Positions 45,949 to 54,269 of a DNA stretch of 64,000 nt are shown here, piece after piece (within the stretch, counting starts at the first letter, position 1; every line of letters starts with the position of its first letter). Source of the stretch: Cyanobacteria bacterium FACHB-471 (GTDB lineage Bacteria; Cyanobacteriota; Cyanobacteriia; Elainellales; Elainellaceae). The position numbers and the translations under genes were made by a program. The DNA lies in the NCBI GenBank assembly GCA_014695345.1, contig JACJOC010000115.1, forward strand, positions 280,528 through 344,527, written 5' to 3'. The notes under the pieces were generated by a model that did not search any database, was not told where the DNA came from, and saw nothing but the letters and a program-made list of their open reading frames with translations.

Positions 45949-48201
45949 TTAACCAGGGATGCTATCTCCTACATCGTCAGGTAGTTCATCGGGTTGCCCT
46001 GCTTCAACTTCAGCTTCTTGACGAGTGATATTGAGAGTTTCACTGCCTACAGAAATACTAATAACACCATCCAACATCTCTGCAACTAACTTGGGAAGTT
46101 TTAATGGCGCTTCTTCAATAATACTGTCAATCGGTCCACGAACATATTTTTCAAGAAATAGAGACATCGTAGGTCCAGCTAGTTCATCAAGATGTTCCCA
46201 AGCATCGGCTCCCTTATACACAGTACCCCCTTGCTCCAAAAAAGCATTTTCTAATTCTGCTAATTTCGGATTCGGCGTACTGTCTAAAACTACAAGCATG
46301 GGTGTATAACCACTTTCCTTGCAATCAACTGGAAAATCTAGCTCTTCACCCCAACGTCCTTGACCGGAAGCTGCAATAGTGACTCTTATCTTAAACTCAT
46401 ATGCCTGCTTACCTAAAAGACAGTCAACTTGACGGCCTCTATTGCTTTTATCACGTCGTTTTACAGGGCTTTTACTTGCAGGTACTGGAACTCCTCCAAC
46501 AGCATGAGCGATGACTGGTTCAAAGAGATAGCCCGTTTCCTGCCCAGCCCGATTATCAATATCAAAAAACCATTTACGCCAAAATAAAAGACCAGCTAGC
46601 GCCATTGGACTTAATTTGCCATATTGAAGCAATCCACGTGGACCTACTTGTTCCAACGTTGGAATTGGTTGGGTTTCAAGTATTTTTTCGTATTTTAGTC
46701 GAGCCTTATGTAGAGTTGCCAAGCAAGCAAAATACATGTCTGCATCAAAACATAAACTTACAAGTCTTTCAAATAGACTACGTGCATCAACATTCTTCAG
46801 AATGAGAGAATCCAAATCTTTAACATCAAAAAAAGATGGCAAGTTTTCAGGAATCTCTGGAAATTCATGTTTCATGTCAAGGTCGTGTATTATCCGACCA
46901 ACTAAGTAAGCACAAATCTCATCGGTCAGTCCTACAGCCTGACCCCCTGAGCCATAAGATCGCGCTTTTTCCCAAATTGTTTGCTGGGCTTTCGTTAAAG
47001 GCATAGCATGATTCTTTGCAGATAGAAAACGCTCTTCAATTTTGCCACAAACTTCTTTCAAGACTGGGCTCATTCCACTTGAGAGCGTTGGTACAAAACT
47101 CAGTAGGGAACCCTTTCTCTTAATTGGTTTTGCAGTCTCTAAATTCTTCTTTAGGTTCTCAGCAATACGCTTAGCTAAAAGTACAGGAACAGCGTTTCCT
47201 ATCATCTGCATCTTGTCAGTTTGGGAACCGACAAAGGCGAATTCATCTGGAAAAGTTTGCAATCTAGCGCATTCTCGAATGGTTAGAGGGCGATCTTCCG
47301 TAGGATGAATAAAGTCTCTCAAAGCACCACCTGTAATTGCTTTAGAGGGTTCAAGCGCAGATAGACGGCGTAAACCGGATGGTGCTCCACCCCGCCGCTC
47401 TGTTGGAGTTCCATCTATCACTCTACGGTAAGCCCTTTTTTGATAGCTTTCATGCCACAATTCTTTAGGCAAATCACGCATTCTTTGCCCCGGTTTCAAC
47501 AAACTAGCTCTCATCTTGTCCGTTTTGCTGTACGGAATGTAAGTGTGGTCAGATGGAATTTGGTCAGCACCACCTTCTTCTGTAGGAATTGGTAAGTTTT
47601 TGAAAGCTTCTATTAAAGTTGGGGTGAATGGTAAATGGTTACTATTTGCTAGTCTTGCACCAGGAGCTCCTAAGGCAGAGTGAGTATGTTCTGGGAAGGT
47701 AGGGTCCCATCCTAATCCACCAATAGCCAAAACTCTTTTTCTATGCTGTGGAACCCCATAATGAGCTGCATTTATTTTCCGAAGATGAATGCGATAGCCA
47801 GCTTCAATTAATGGTTCGAGCAAATCAAATACAAATCGTCCCTTATCTTGTGTAAGAAATCCTTCAACATTTTCAAACACGAAAGCTAAAGGTTTATACC
47901 GAGCAATTATCAATGCAAATACTCGGACTAAAGTATTCCGTTCATCATCAATTTTGCGTTGTCCTGCCGAAGAAAATCCTTGGCAGGGAGGACCGCCAAT
48001 GATAACTGTAGAAGACTCAAGTTTAGAGAGTTCATTCAGTTCTAGTAAATAAGTTTTATGACTAAAGTTTCTCTGATAAGTCTCAATGGCGGGCTTCCAG
48101 AAATCATACGAAGCTACAATCTTGAAGCCTGCTTTCTCAAATCCTAGAGACATGCCTCCGCAACCTGAGAATAAATCTACAACAAGGAACCTTTCTGTCA
48201 T
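45949..48201 (-). CDS. Fused cytosine-5 DNA methyltransferase and PD-(D/E)XK endonuclease
   Basis: 750 residues. Residues 1-355 are a C5 methyltransferase: motif I DLFSGCGG (10-16), catalytic GGPPCQGFS (Cys73), ENVEGF (110-115), QHRKRV (152-157), RECARLQTFPDEF and GNAVPV (335-340). Residues ~360-750 are a second domain with RQVDCLLGKQAYEFKIRVT, giving Asp593 and Glu602-x-Lys604, the PD-(D/E)XK active site. It recalls the ApaLI-type endonuclease family, which is a guess from memory. A single-chain restriction-modification enzyme is the likely function, protecting the element or killing cells that lose it. The P63C gene lies 136 bp upstream in the same direction. Confidence 0.87.
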   Translation of the reverse strand: MTERFLVVDLFSGCGGMSLGFEKAGFKIVASYDFWKPAIETYQRNFSHKTYLLELNELSKLESSTVIIGGPPCQGFSSAGQRKIDDERNTLVRVFALIIARYKPLAFVFENVEGFLTQDKGRFVFDLLEPLIEAGYRIHLRKINAAHYGVPQHRKRVLAIGGLGWDPTFPEHTHSALGAPGARLANSNHLPFTPTLIEAFKNLPIPTEEGGADQIPSDHTYIPYSKTDKMRASLLKPGQRMRDLPKELWHESYQKRAYRRVIDGTPTERRGGAPSGLRRLSALEPSKAITGGALRDFIHPTEDRPLTIRECARLQTFPDEFAFVGSQTDKMQMIGNAVPVLLAKRIAENLKKNLETAKPIKRKGSLLSFVPTLSSGMSPVLKEVCGKIEERFLSAKNHAMPLTKAQQTIWEKARSYGSGGQAVGLTDEICAYLVGRIIHDLDMKHEFPEIPENLPSFFDVKDLDSLILKNVDARSLFERLVSLCFDADMYFACLATLHKARLKYEKILETQPIPTLEQVGPRGLLQYGKLSPMALAGLLFWRKWFFDIDNRAGQETGYLFEPVIAHAVGGVPVPASKSPVKRRDKSNRGRQVDCLLGKQAYEFKIRVTIAASGQGRWGEELDFPVDCKESGYTPMLVVLDSTPNPKLAELENAFLEQGGTVYKGADAWEHLDELAGPTMSLFLEKYVRGPIDSIIEEAPLKLPKLVAEMLDGVISISVGSETLNITRQEAEVEAGQPDELPDDVGDSIPG

Positions 48202-48337
48202 TCTTTTTATCTTGAGTTGAACAATTTTATAATTTACAAAAGTGAACCGCCAGGAGATCGGGCTCCACAGCCGACGTTAGGAATTCAGACTGGTAAACTA
48301 TACGCAGTCCTTGACAGATTAGTTGTGGCTAATCTGT

Positions 48338-49381
48338 CTAAAGACCCTGTCCAGAATCGTTTTCGTCTTCAAACATTAAGTTAAGAGATATTGTTTCGTC
48401 GTATTTTGGATGAATCTGGTCTAGCTTACGCTGAAAATCCCGATAATTAGAACTCAATTTCATGATAGTGATAACAGACGCAAGGTGTTCTCTGAGTTTC
48501 GGATGCCCAATGTCTGGAGTAAGTTTTTGAAAAAACCTGTGTTTCCGATTTCCAGATTGAGTTTTAGGAGTACTATTTTTCAATTCTTCTAAAACTCCAG
48601 GTGCTAGTCTTTTGTACACAATATCGTTGGTTAAATAGCCGAAATATTGAGGTCTTTTAATCCTGTCAGTTGGGTATGAAAGTCCCCGGAGCCTAAAAAG
48701 CTGCTCGTAATAATCATCGGGAAAAGTTTTTACCCAAGCTTGCAGTTCTTCAGCTATAAAGGCTTCTAGAATTTTTGCTAAGGCATCAGAGGCTCGAACA
48801 CGTTGGTAACCTGTTGCCTCATCGACCAACGAAATTATCCCAACGTGAGCCAAAGCCCTCATGATAATCCTTGCTTTTTGGGCAACCTGCTTTTGAGTTG
48901 TACCCAATCTAATTTCATCGTCAGCATCGATCCATATATCGCAGATTTTTGGAATAATCTCCGCTTTGATGCCGTAAGCTACTCCCCCGCTCTCGGTTCT
49001 GTAGTTTAGGGTGATGTTGTGCAAATCCCCCAAATGCCTCTCTATAAAAGGTTTCAGATTCTTAAATGCCAGAGATAGTGGGACTTGTGCACCATGCTCG
49101 TTTGGCTGCCTTCTAGTAGATAGCGCACCACTACGATAGATCCCCATACCTTTCATGAAGTCACTCTCGGTCAGAACTCTCGTCCCGTCCGATAAAACGG
49201 CGCATGGAAGAGTCAGGTCGCCAATTGTCAATTGTCCTGAGTAAGCAGCTTGGGGAGTCTCGTTAACCTTGTCCCATCTAGCAACAGCGGCTTTACGAGC
49301 AATTTCCTGCCGTTGCTCTGAAGATAACGACTTGGCACGCGCTTTCGCAGCAGCCGATTTTTTGGGATCTTTTTCAACCAT
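48338..49381 (-). CDS. P63C-domain protein
   Basis: 347 residues. The N-terminus is basic and helical (KKSAAAKARAKSLSSEQRQEIARKAAVARW). The C-terminal half contains the P63C signature RPQYFGYLTNDIVYKRLAPGVLEELKNS, followed by HRFFQKLTPDIGHPKLREHLASVITIMKLSSNYRDF. P63C proteins are common in prophages and plasmids and of unknown function. The start codon is preceded by a 61-bp hairpin region at 49388-49448. It is upstream of the R-M gene in the same direction and may share its transcript. Confidence 0.85.
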   Translation of the reverse strand: MVEKDPKKSAAAKARAKSLSSEQRQEIARKAAVARWDKVNETPQAAYSGQLTIGDLTLPCAVLSDGTRVLTESDFMKGMGIYRSGALSTRRQPNEHGAQVPLSLAFKNLKPFIERHLGDLHNITLNYRTESGGVAYGIKAEIIPKICDIWIDADDEIRLGTTQKQVAQKARIIMRALAHVGIISLVDEATGYQRVRASDALAKILEAFIAEELQAWVKTFPDDYYEQLFRLRGLSYPTDRIKRPQYFGYLTNDIVYKRLAPGVLEELKNSTPKTQSGNRKHRFFQKLTPDIGHPKLREHLASVITIMKLSSNYRDFQRKLDQIHPKYDETISLNLMFEDENDSGQGL

Positions 49382-49387
49382 AATAGA

Positions 49388-49448
49388 TATGCTTGCATTT
49401 TTTAGGATGCAAGCATTCTATGCTTGCATCCTAAAAAATGCAAGCATA
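49388..49448. promoter_or_regulatory. 29-bp perfect inverted repeat abutting the P63C start codon
   Basis: Two 29-base arms separated by TCT. Each arm contains ATGCTTGCAT and ATGCAAGCAT around an A/T stretch, so the ten-base motif occurs four times. The inner end is seven bases from the P63C ATG, so in mRNA it would bury the ribosome binding site. It may be an autoregulatory operator, a hairpin regulator or a small inverted mobile repeat. Confidence 0.85.
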
Positions 49449-49540
49449 GAAGCAAAAGATTTTGAGTCTATCTCTAAGTAGTATGTGCAACGTGCAGTCA
49501 TAGTCCATTTGGTTCGGATAGCACTTGGTGTCCAGTCTTC

Positions 49541-49927
49541 ATGGACAGCGATAATTTAGAGTCTATTCGCAGTAGCTACTGCGCTGATGTAGTGGCAGCA
49601 AAGCGTGAGGATACAGGTGTTGAAACTGTCCAACTAGCAAGCTTCACCGATCGCAGTAGAGCAGAAGAGTTTGCTTCAGCAGTTAAGGAAGAAGTTGGAC
49701 AGCCATCAATGCCTGAAGAGCCAGAAGCACCAGTTGTTGATCAATCCCCAGCAGAAGCAGTTAGCTCAGCCGGACAAAGCTGTGACCCCTCGTATCCTGG
49801 AATTTGCTTACCTCTTAATAGCCCTGATTTGAATTGTGGAGATATCCCCCATCGACGGTTCCAGGTGCTACCCCCTGACCCCCATGGTTTTAATAGGGAG
49901 AGAGACGGAATTGGTTGTGAATCGTAA
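49541..49927 (+). CDS. Small protein with C-terminal excalibur-like calcium-binding domain
   Basis: 128 residues. The N-terminal part (VETVQLASFTDRSRAEEFASAVKEEVG) resembles half of a SPOR repeat. The C-terminus CDPSYPGICLPLNSPDLNCGDIPHRRFQVLPPDPHGFNRERDGIGCE matches the tail often attached to secreted thermonuclease-type proteins. No signal peptide or nuclease domain is present, so it may be a fragment of a larger gene. Confidence 0.55.
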   Translation: MDSDNLESIRSSYCADVVAAKREDTGVETVQLASFTDRSRAEEFASAVKEEVGQPSMPEEPEAPVVDQSPAEAVSSAGQSCDPSYPGICLPLNSPDLNCGDIPHRRFQVLPPDPHGFNRERDGIGCES

Positions 49928-49934
49928 TTCCTAG

Positions 49935-50051
49935 ACAAACCTTCCCTACGTTACTCGCCTGCGGGAGAAGGGTTACTCTCCGGCTCAAATCCAGAAGCGC
50001 ACGGGGCGCAAGCGGAGAGAGTCTTTGATGCACTACTTTGACCAAATTTAA
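49935..50051 (+). pseudogene. Gene remnant, C-terminal helix-turn-helix-like fragment
   Basis: The frame without start codon reads LREKGYSPAQIQKRTGRKRR then ESLMHYFDQI and a stop. The GYSxxQIxxRTGRxRR pattern is like a helix-turn-helix end of a mobile-element protein (DUF1670-like is one possibility). It suggests decayed genes in 49930-50280, where nothing else is supported. Confidence 0.35.
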
Positions 50052-50282
50052 CGCTGGATTAACGGTATGTCACTGGTTTCAGCCGTTGTGACGGGTTTTG
50101 AGTTAGCCCAGCTTGATGAGTGTACAGATCCCCATTTCGCATAAAACACCTCAGAAAGATGGCAAGTGTACACTCAATAAGACATCATGTATATATCTGC
50201 AAGAGTTTAGTCTTGCCGCTACATTCAGTAGCACTCGGTCCGCCCACGCCTTAGTTGGGATGCCTCTTAGAGGAGTTAAGTT

Positions 50283-50816
50283 ATGGAAAATAAAGAACGG
50301 CTTAAAAACCTAATTCTTTACATTTGCAGCGAATGTAAAGACATTGAAAAGCTCGGCGCAACCAAACTGAACAAAATTCTATGGTTTGCAGACAGCATAG
50401 TTTATAAGCAAACAGGCTCATCTATTACTGGAACAAAATACAAAAAACTGCAATATGGACCTGTTCCTATGCAGATAGTGGAGGTCTTAAGTGAGCTTGA
50501 AAACGAGGGAAAGCTAGAAATACAAGAAGAGAACTACTTTGGGCTGCGAAAGAAGCAGTTCAAAGCTCTGAGCGAACCTCAAATTGACCTATTCTCTGCT
50601 ACAGAGCTAAAATTCGTCGATTTTCTAGTTCATGATGTTTGCAAGAATCACACAGCAAGCTCAATTAGTGATTTATCTCACGATATGTCTTGGAATGCAG
50701 CACACATAGGAGAAGAAATACCCTTAGCTGCAACCTTAGCTGTTGAAGAAGGTGTTTTAACAGAATCTGACCTAAAGTGGGCAGACAGTGTCATTAAAGA
50801 GATGCAGCCTGTGTAA
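50283..50816 (+). CDS. Panacea (DUF4065/SocA-like) antitoxin
   Basis: 177 residues. The DUF4065 pattern is clear: LKNLILYICSECKDIEKLGATKLNKILWFADSIVYKQTGSSITGTKYKKLQYGPVPMQIVEVLSEL, and later SELT-like LSHDMSWNAAHIGEEIPL. Panacea-domain proteins neutralise diverse toxins in PanAT systems. GAGGAG lies eight bases before the ATG. The next gene begins six bases after the stop, as expected of an antitoxin-toxin pair that stabilises the element. Confidence 0.85.
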   Translation: MENKERLKNLILYICSECKDIEKLGATKLNKILWFADSIVYKQTGSSITGTKYKKLQYGPVPMQIVEVLSELENEGKLEIQEENYFGLRKKQFKALSEPQIDLFSATELKFVDFLVHDVCKNHTASSISDLSHDMSWNAAHIGEEIPLAATLAVEEGVLTESDLKWADSVIKEMQPV

Positions 50817-50822
50817 TTTTTA

Positions 50823-51131
50823 ATGTGTGATGACCAGTGGTTTGCAAAAACTATTGTCGAATCTGACAAGGCACAAGAGATAGTAGATCGTGCTCGCACG
50901 GAGTATGACAGCTTTGAAGAAGTTTGGGATGGCTTGACTTGGCTCCTTGCCAGGAAAGGGGCTGAAATTGGCGAGGAATATCAAGGGCAAAGAATTTATA
51001 AGACTAGAGGGGTTGATGGAGCATGGACTGTTCCATCAATACTTGTGCTGTATAAAGTTAAAGAGCATGAAGTGGAAATCTTGTCGATTCTTGTTACAGG
51101 ACCAGAGCCTCTGACCGAATTCTCTTTGTAA
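50823..51131 (+). CDS. Probable toxin partner of the Panacea antitoxin (RelE/ParE-like fold)
   Basis: 102 residues: EEVWDGLTWLLARKGAEIGEEYQGQRIYKTRGVDGAWTVPSILVLYKVKEHEVEILSILVTG. The helix followed by GxxIxxxxRIYKTR and PSILVLYKVxxxEVEILSI strands is reminiscent of RelE/ParE toxins. The position six bases behind the antitoxin gene supports the pairing. No toxin family is assigned with certainty. A strong terminator follows. Confidence 0.65.
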   Translation: MCDDQWFAKTIVESDKAQEIVDRARTEYDSFEEVWDGLTWLLARKGAEIGEEYQGQRIYKTRGVDGAWTVPSILVLYKVKEHEVEILSILVTGPEPLTEFSL

Positions 51132-51241
51132 AGAGAGTTCGCCAAATTGCTATCGCTTCAGATTGTGTTTGGTCTTCATACCCAGCTTTATTGTCTGCAC
51201 TATGATGAACTACCTTTTTTGATGAAGCATTATCTAATAAG

Positions 51242-51276
51242 AACCCCTTGCTACAAAAGCAAGGGGTTTTGCATTT
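51242..51276 (+). terminator. Rho-independent terminator of the toxin-antitoxin operon
   Basis: AACCCCTTGCT (51242-51252) pairs perfectly with AGCAAGGGGTT (51258-51268), followed by TTGCATTTTT. Confidence 0.9.
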
Positions 51277-51277
51277 T

Positions 51278-51459
51278 TAGCACTGTCGGGTGATGCTCAA
51301 AAAAACTGTCGGGTAAACTGTCGGGTGCTGTCGGGTGTCGGGTAGCTACCCGACAGTGCTAAAAAGTTGTCGAGTAGACTGTCGGGTATGTCAGATAACG
51401 TTTTCAGCGATTTGTCGGGTAAACTGTTGGGTGTCGGGTCTAGGTGTCAGGTGTAGGGT
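51278..51459. repeat. Iteron-like array of TGTCGGGT
   Basis: Exact copies of TGTCGGGT start at 51284, 51307, 51319, 51329, 51336, 51380, 51413 and 51432. Near-copies are at 51368 (TGTCGAGT), 51425 (TGTTGGGT), 51445 (TGTCAGGT) and 51452 (TGTAGGGT). An inverted copy makes a 20-bp palindrome TGTCGGGTAGCTACCCGACA (51336-51355), and TAGCACTGTCGGGT (51278-51291) is inverted at 51348-51361. Spacings of 12 and 7 recur, suggesting a duplicated block. The array lies between the ends of converging genes and looks like replication-origin iterons or protein-binding repeats. Confidence 0.8.
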
Positions 51460-51475
51460 AGAGGCGTTTTTGGGC

Positions 51476-53314
51476 TTACCTGACAGGCTTGTAGGCTGTC
51501 GGGCTGTCGTCGTCTGCATCACCTTTATGATGCTTTTCAAGTAGTAAGATAAACCCTCTGATTTGCTCCACTCCATACCCTTTCAGCGCTGATAGACCTG
51601 CCCTCTGAATATCTCGAACCTTTACCCATTCATCAGCTTGTTTCAGTGCGTATTCATGAATGGCAATTGCTTCATCAGGTAAATCATTTGATTCTGATTC
51701 AGGCTCAGCAACTACATCATTGAACAGTGCTTCTAGTGCTTCTAAGTCGCTACCATCTGCGTTAAAAGCAAACTCTTCTGCTTTACTCGATCGCACTGCA
51801 ACGGGTTCTGAATGTTGTGCTGGCTGAGTAGTAGATTGACCTTTGCAAAGTTCAGGAAAGTACTTTAGAAACCACACAACCGGATCAGGATGTCCCCATT
51901 CATTTAGCTCAGTTAACATCCATTCAGGGATGCTCCACTCGAATGATTCATCTCCGCGAGTCACGATGTAGCGACCAGTTGGGCTGCGATCACCCAACTC
52001 ATCCTCTTCATGAATCGCCTGGATGCTGACCCGCTCTGACCGCCAGGATGCGTCAATGTTCTTCAGTCCGTGTGCCCCGCTGGTATCCACTTGGCTAATA
52101 CCGATCAACGTTCCGCAGGTCTTAGCTAGTTTCATCAAGGCAGCATTGAGCAGTGGGTTCAGTTCTAGTTCGTAAGTGCCATAGGCAGCAAACATTTCAT
52201 CAAACACCCAGCCTTCACCCTTCAGCGATCCCTTGGCAGCTTTACTGACGCATCGCGCTACATCATCCAATGCATATGAATAAGCTTCTGGTGAGTCTCC
52301 CACGTCGATCCAATTCAGCGGAGCGATATCGCTATCAGTTGAGAAATATCTGATTCGATGCCCCATGCCCATCCGAGCAATCGCCAGCAGAGTTGCAAGG
52401 GTTGTCTTACCGCTCTGGCTGTTGCCCCAAAACCAGCAGAAAGGCTGATTAAGCAACGTTCCAAGAGGACAACCGCTCTGCGCCATTGCTTTTAACAGTG
52501 CCTTCATCCGCTCCTTCACATCTGGGTAAATGTTCAGATTGGGTGCTTCAGTCTGTCTGTAAGCCTGAGCAGGTGATGCAGTCTTAGGAGTACTACCATA
52601 TCGCCCCAAATGGTTATGTACATTGATTTCTGGGTTGAGAGATAGATTCACAGCAGGGCGATCGAGTGCATCTACTTCTACAGAAGTGCTACCAGCCGTT
52701 GAAGCTGGTAGAGCCGCGCTTGGTGGCTGAAGTTGGGTAGATGGAACTAAATCACTTGGTTCTGCTGCCTCTGCTGCGATCGCAGCTTTTACCTCAACCA
52801 AGTCCAAAGCTTTAACGTCACCTAAAGCCATCCGACGCACCATGTAGGCGTAGCCTTCAAGTCTGTCTTGGGCTGGCAGTCGCTTCAATAGGTCAGCAAT
52901 CGCAGGTTCATCGTCTACTAGAACTGCATACTCAATGCGCTGCTCATAGGGCAGGAAATCCATCACCTTCATTAACTGCTGCTCTCTAGGCGATACCTCC
53001 TCACCCGCCAACCCAAACAGGCTCAGGATATCCCCTGCACCGATTCTGCTCCCTGGTAGCAGACACAGTTTGCCAGAAGTTTGAAAGTCTCGCCAGACCG
53101 TTCCCAGGTAGCTAAATCCAGCGATGCCAGCCATGACTCCCACCCCTGGCAGTGGAGCCACAAACGGCAGAGAGATGGCGATTGCCCCTAAGCTGACCAG
53201 TCTTGCTGCATCACAATTGCTGCGTTCCTTTTCTGCGGTGCGCTGCAAAACCTGAACCCGATATCGAAGAGCGTCTAAGATTTTGCCTTGAAGTAAGTAG
53301 TCTTCAAAATTCAT
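51476..53314 (-). CDS. Membrane-associated P-loop ATPase, last gene of the ParM operon
   Basis: 612 residues from ATG 53314 (AAGGA nine bases upstream). Residues ~35-75 contain hydrophobic segments (LVSLGAIAISLPFVAPLPGVGVMAGIAGFSYLGTV). A linker follows, then an ATPase domain with Walker A GNSQSGKTT (~297-305), Walker B GEGWVFDEMF, and SQVDTSGAHGLKNIDASWRSERVS. The last ~110 residues are acidic and end with a winged-helix-like YALKQADEWVKVRDIQRAGLSALKGYGVEQIRGFI. It recalls plasmid transfer or partition ATPases without matching one clearly. Repeat copy 5 lies inside its coding sequence, read as TSVEV. Confidence 0.75.
   Translation of the reverse strand: MNFEDYLLQGKILDALRYRVQVLQRTAEKERSNCDAARLVSLGAIAISLPFVAPLPGVGVMAGIAGFSYLGTVWRDFQTSGKLCLLPGSRIGAGDILSLFGLAGEEVSPREQQLMKVMDFLPYEQRIEYAVLVDDEPAIADLLKRLPAQDRLEGYAYMVRRMALGDVKALDLVEVKAAIAAEAAEPSDLVPSTQLQPPSAALPASTAGSTSVEVDALDRPAVNLSLNPEINVHNHLGRYGSTPKTASPAQAYRQTEAPNLNIYPDVKERMKALLKAMAQSGCPLGTLLNQPFCWFWGNSQSGKTTLATLLAIARMGMGHRIRYFSTDSDIAPLNWIDVGDSPEAYSYALDDVARCVSKAAKGSLKGEGWVFDEMFAAYGTYELELNPLLNAALMKLAKTCGTLIGISQVDTSGAHGLKNIDASWRSERVSIQAIHEEDELGDRSPTGRYIVTRGDESFEWSIPEWMLTELNEWGHPDPVVWFLKYFPELCKGQSTTQPAQHSEPVAVRSSKAEEFAFNADGSDLEALEALFNDVVAEPESESNDLPDEAIAIHEYALKQADEWVKVRDIQRAGLSALKGYGVEQIRGFILLLEKHHKGDADDDSPTAYKPVR
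52674..52687 (+). repeat. Element-specific palindromic repeat, copy 5
   Basis: ACTTCTACAGAAGT preceded by GCATCT, inside the ATPase gene (which runs on the opposite strand). Its orientation still matches all other copies. Confidence 0.9.
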
Positions 53315-53373
53315 GAGCTTAGTCCTTAAAAGCATGAATAAGAGCGGGTTTCCCCGCTCTGTTCAACAGTTAA

Positions 53374-54126
53374 TTAATCAGCGGTCTTGGTCTTGCGAGT
53401 ACGGTTAAAGTCCTCCACTGCATCCCAGAACATTGAGCCTGCCAGTTCAGCCGCCACAACCGACAGAATGAACCAGACCAGGCGGGAGATTGTGACTCCA
53501 AACCAGTAGCCGAAGGGGTGATTCTGATAGCTCATGATGATGTCCACGGCATAGGTAGACAGGATCACAAAGCCTTGCTTACGGATCTCCAGCATTCCGG
53601 CCCGTTTGTACTGCTTCCACCGAACGCCAACGATATCGATCGCCTTCTTGGGCTTATCTGGCAGAACTTCTCCCTCAATTTCCTTTAGCCGTTGCTTGGC
53701 AATGTTGATAGCGATGCCTCGGAACACTCGCCCTTGAATGGCGTTAATGACGGCACTGAACAGGAAGGAGAACCAGAAGCTGATGGAGAGAGCCGCGACA
53801 AAGAAGTCTAAAGGGTTAGCATTATCGCCGCCGTAGGGCTTTAGGACAAAGCTAGGGGCACCGGGTTGTAGAACCTGCCAGTACCCTTCTGCCGACACGA
53901 AAACAAAGTAGACCATTGCAGCCCCATAGAGAATTGCCGCTCCCCTGCCTGTCACCCAAAAATAGATATGAGGCAGAAGGGTAAGCACATCGTGCATGGC
54001 ATCTAGGGCAGCGTCCAACCCTTCCCACCCCTTAGATTCAGGTTCGTCAAATTCGCTTTTTCCCCTAGTGTTAGCAGGGCTAGAAGTGGTAGGACTACTG
54101 GGTTTATTCGTTGTAAATTTAGCCAT
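53374..54126 (-). CDS. Multi-pass membrane protein, unknown
   Basis: 250 residues from ATG 54126. The polar, Ser/Thr/Pro-rich N-terminus precedes about four hydrophobic segments (HIYFWVTGRGAAILYGAAMVYFVFVS, FFVAALSISFWFSFLFSAVI, GFVILSTYAVDIIMSY, LVWFILSVVAAELAGSMFW) and a cytoplasmic loop rich in Lys/Arg. Its start overlaps the stop of the 48-codon gene (ATGGCTAA). It is 59 bp upstream of the ATPase gene and probably forms a membrane anchor with it. No family recognised. Confidence 0.7.
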   Translation of the reverse strand: MAKFTTNKPSSPTTSSPANTRGKSEFDEPESKGWEGLDAALDAMHDVLTLLPHIYFWVTGRGAAILYGAAMVYFVFVSAEGYWQVLQPGAPSFVLKPYGGDNANPLDFFVAALSISFWFSFLFSAVINAIQGRVFRGIAINIAKQRLKEIEGEVLPDKPKKAIDIVGVRWKQYKRAGMLEIRKQGFVILSTYAVDIIMSYQNHPFGYWFGVTISRLVWFILSVVAAELAGSMFWDAVEDFNRTRKTKTAD

Positions 54127-54265
54127 CTTGCCGCTCTCTTGCCTCTTCAATGCGATCGTTGATTAAGTCACCAAATGGGGATGTCTTGACGTAAGCAATC
54201 CCAATCAGAAGAAGGATTGTAGTGAGGCACCCTGCACTAATGCGGGCGTAGAACTGGTGAGTCAT
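54119..54265 (-). CDS. 48-residue single-pass membrane protein
   Basis: MTHQFYARISAGCLTTILLL with a hydrophobic helix continuing to LIGIAYV, then a charged end DLINDRIEEARERQDG. It starts four bases after the stop of the 168-residue gene and its stop overlaps the next start, so it is tightly coupled in the operon. Coupling and composition argue that it is a real small gene. Confidence 0.65.
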   Translation of the reverse strand: MTHQFYARISAGCLTTILLLIGIAYVKTSPFGDLINDRIEEARERQDG

Positions 54266-54269
54266 GCGT

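Noticed and set aside
51278..51459. CRISPR array
   Set aside because: The repeat unit is only eight bases, spacing is irregular and no spacers or cas genes exist; iteron-like instead.
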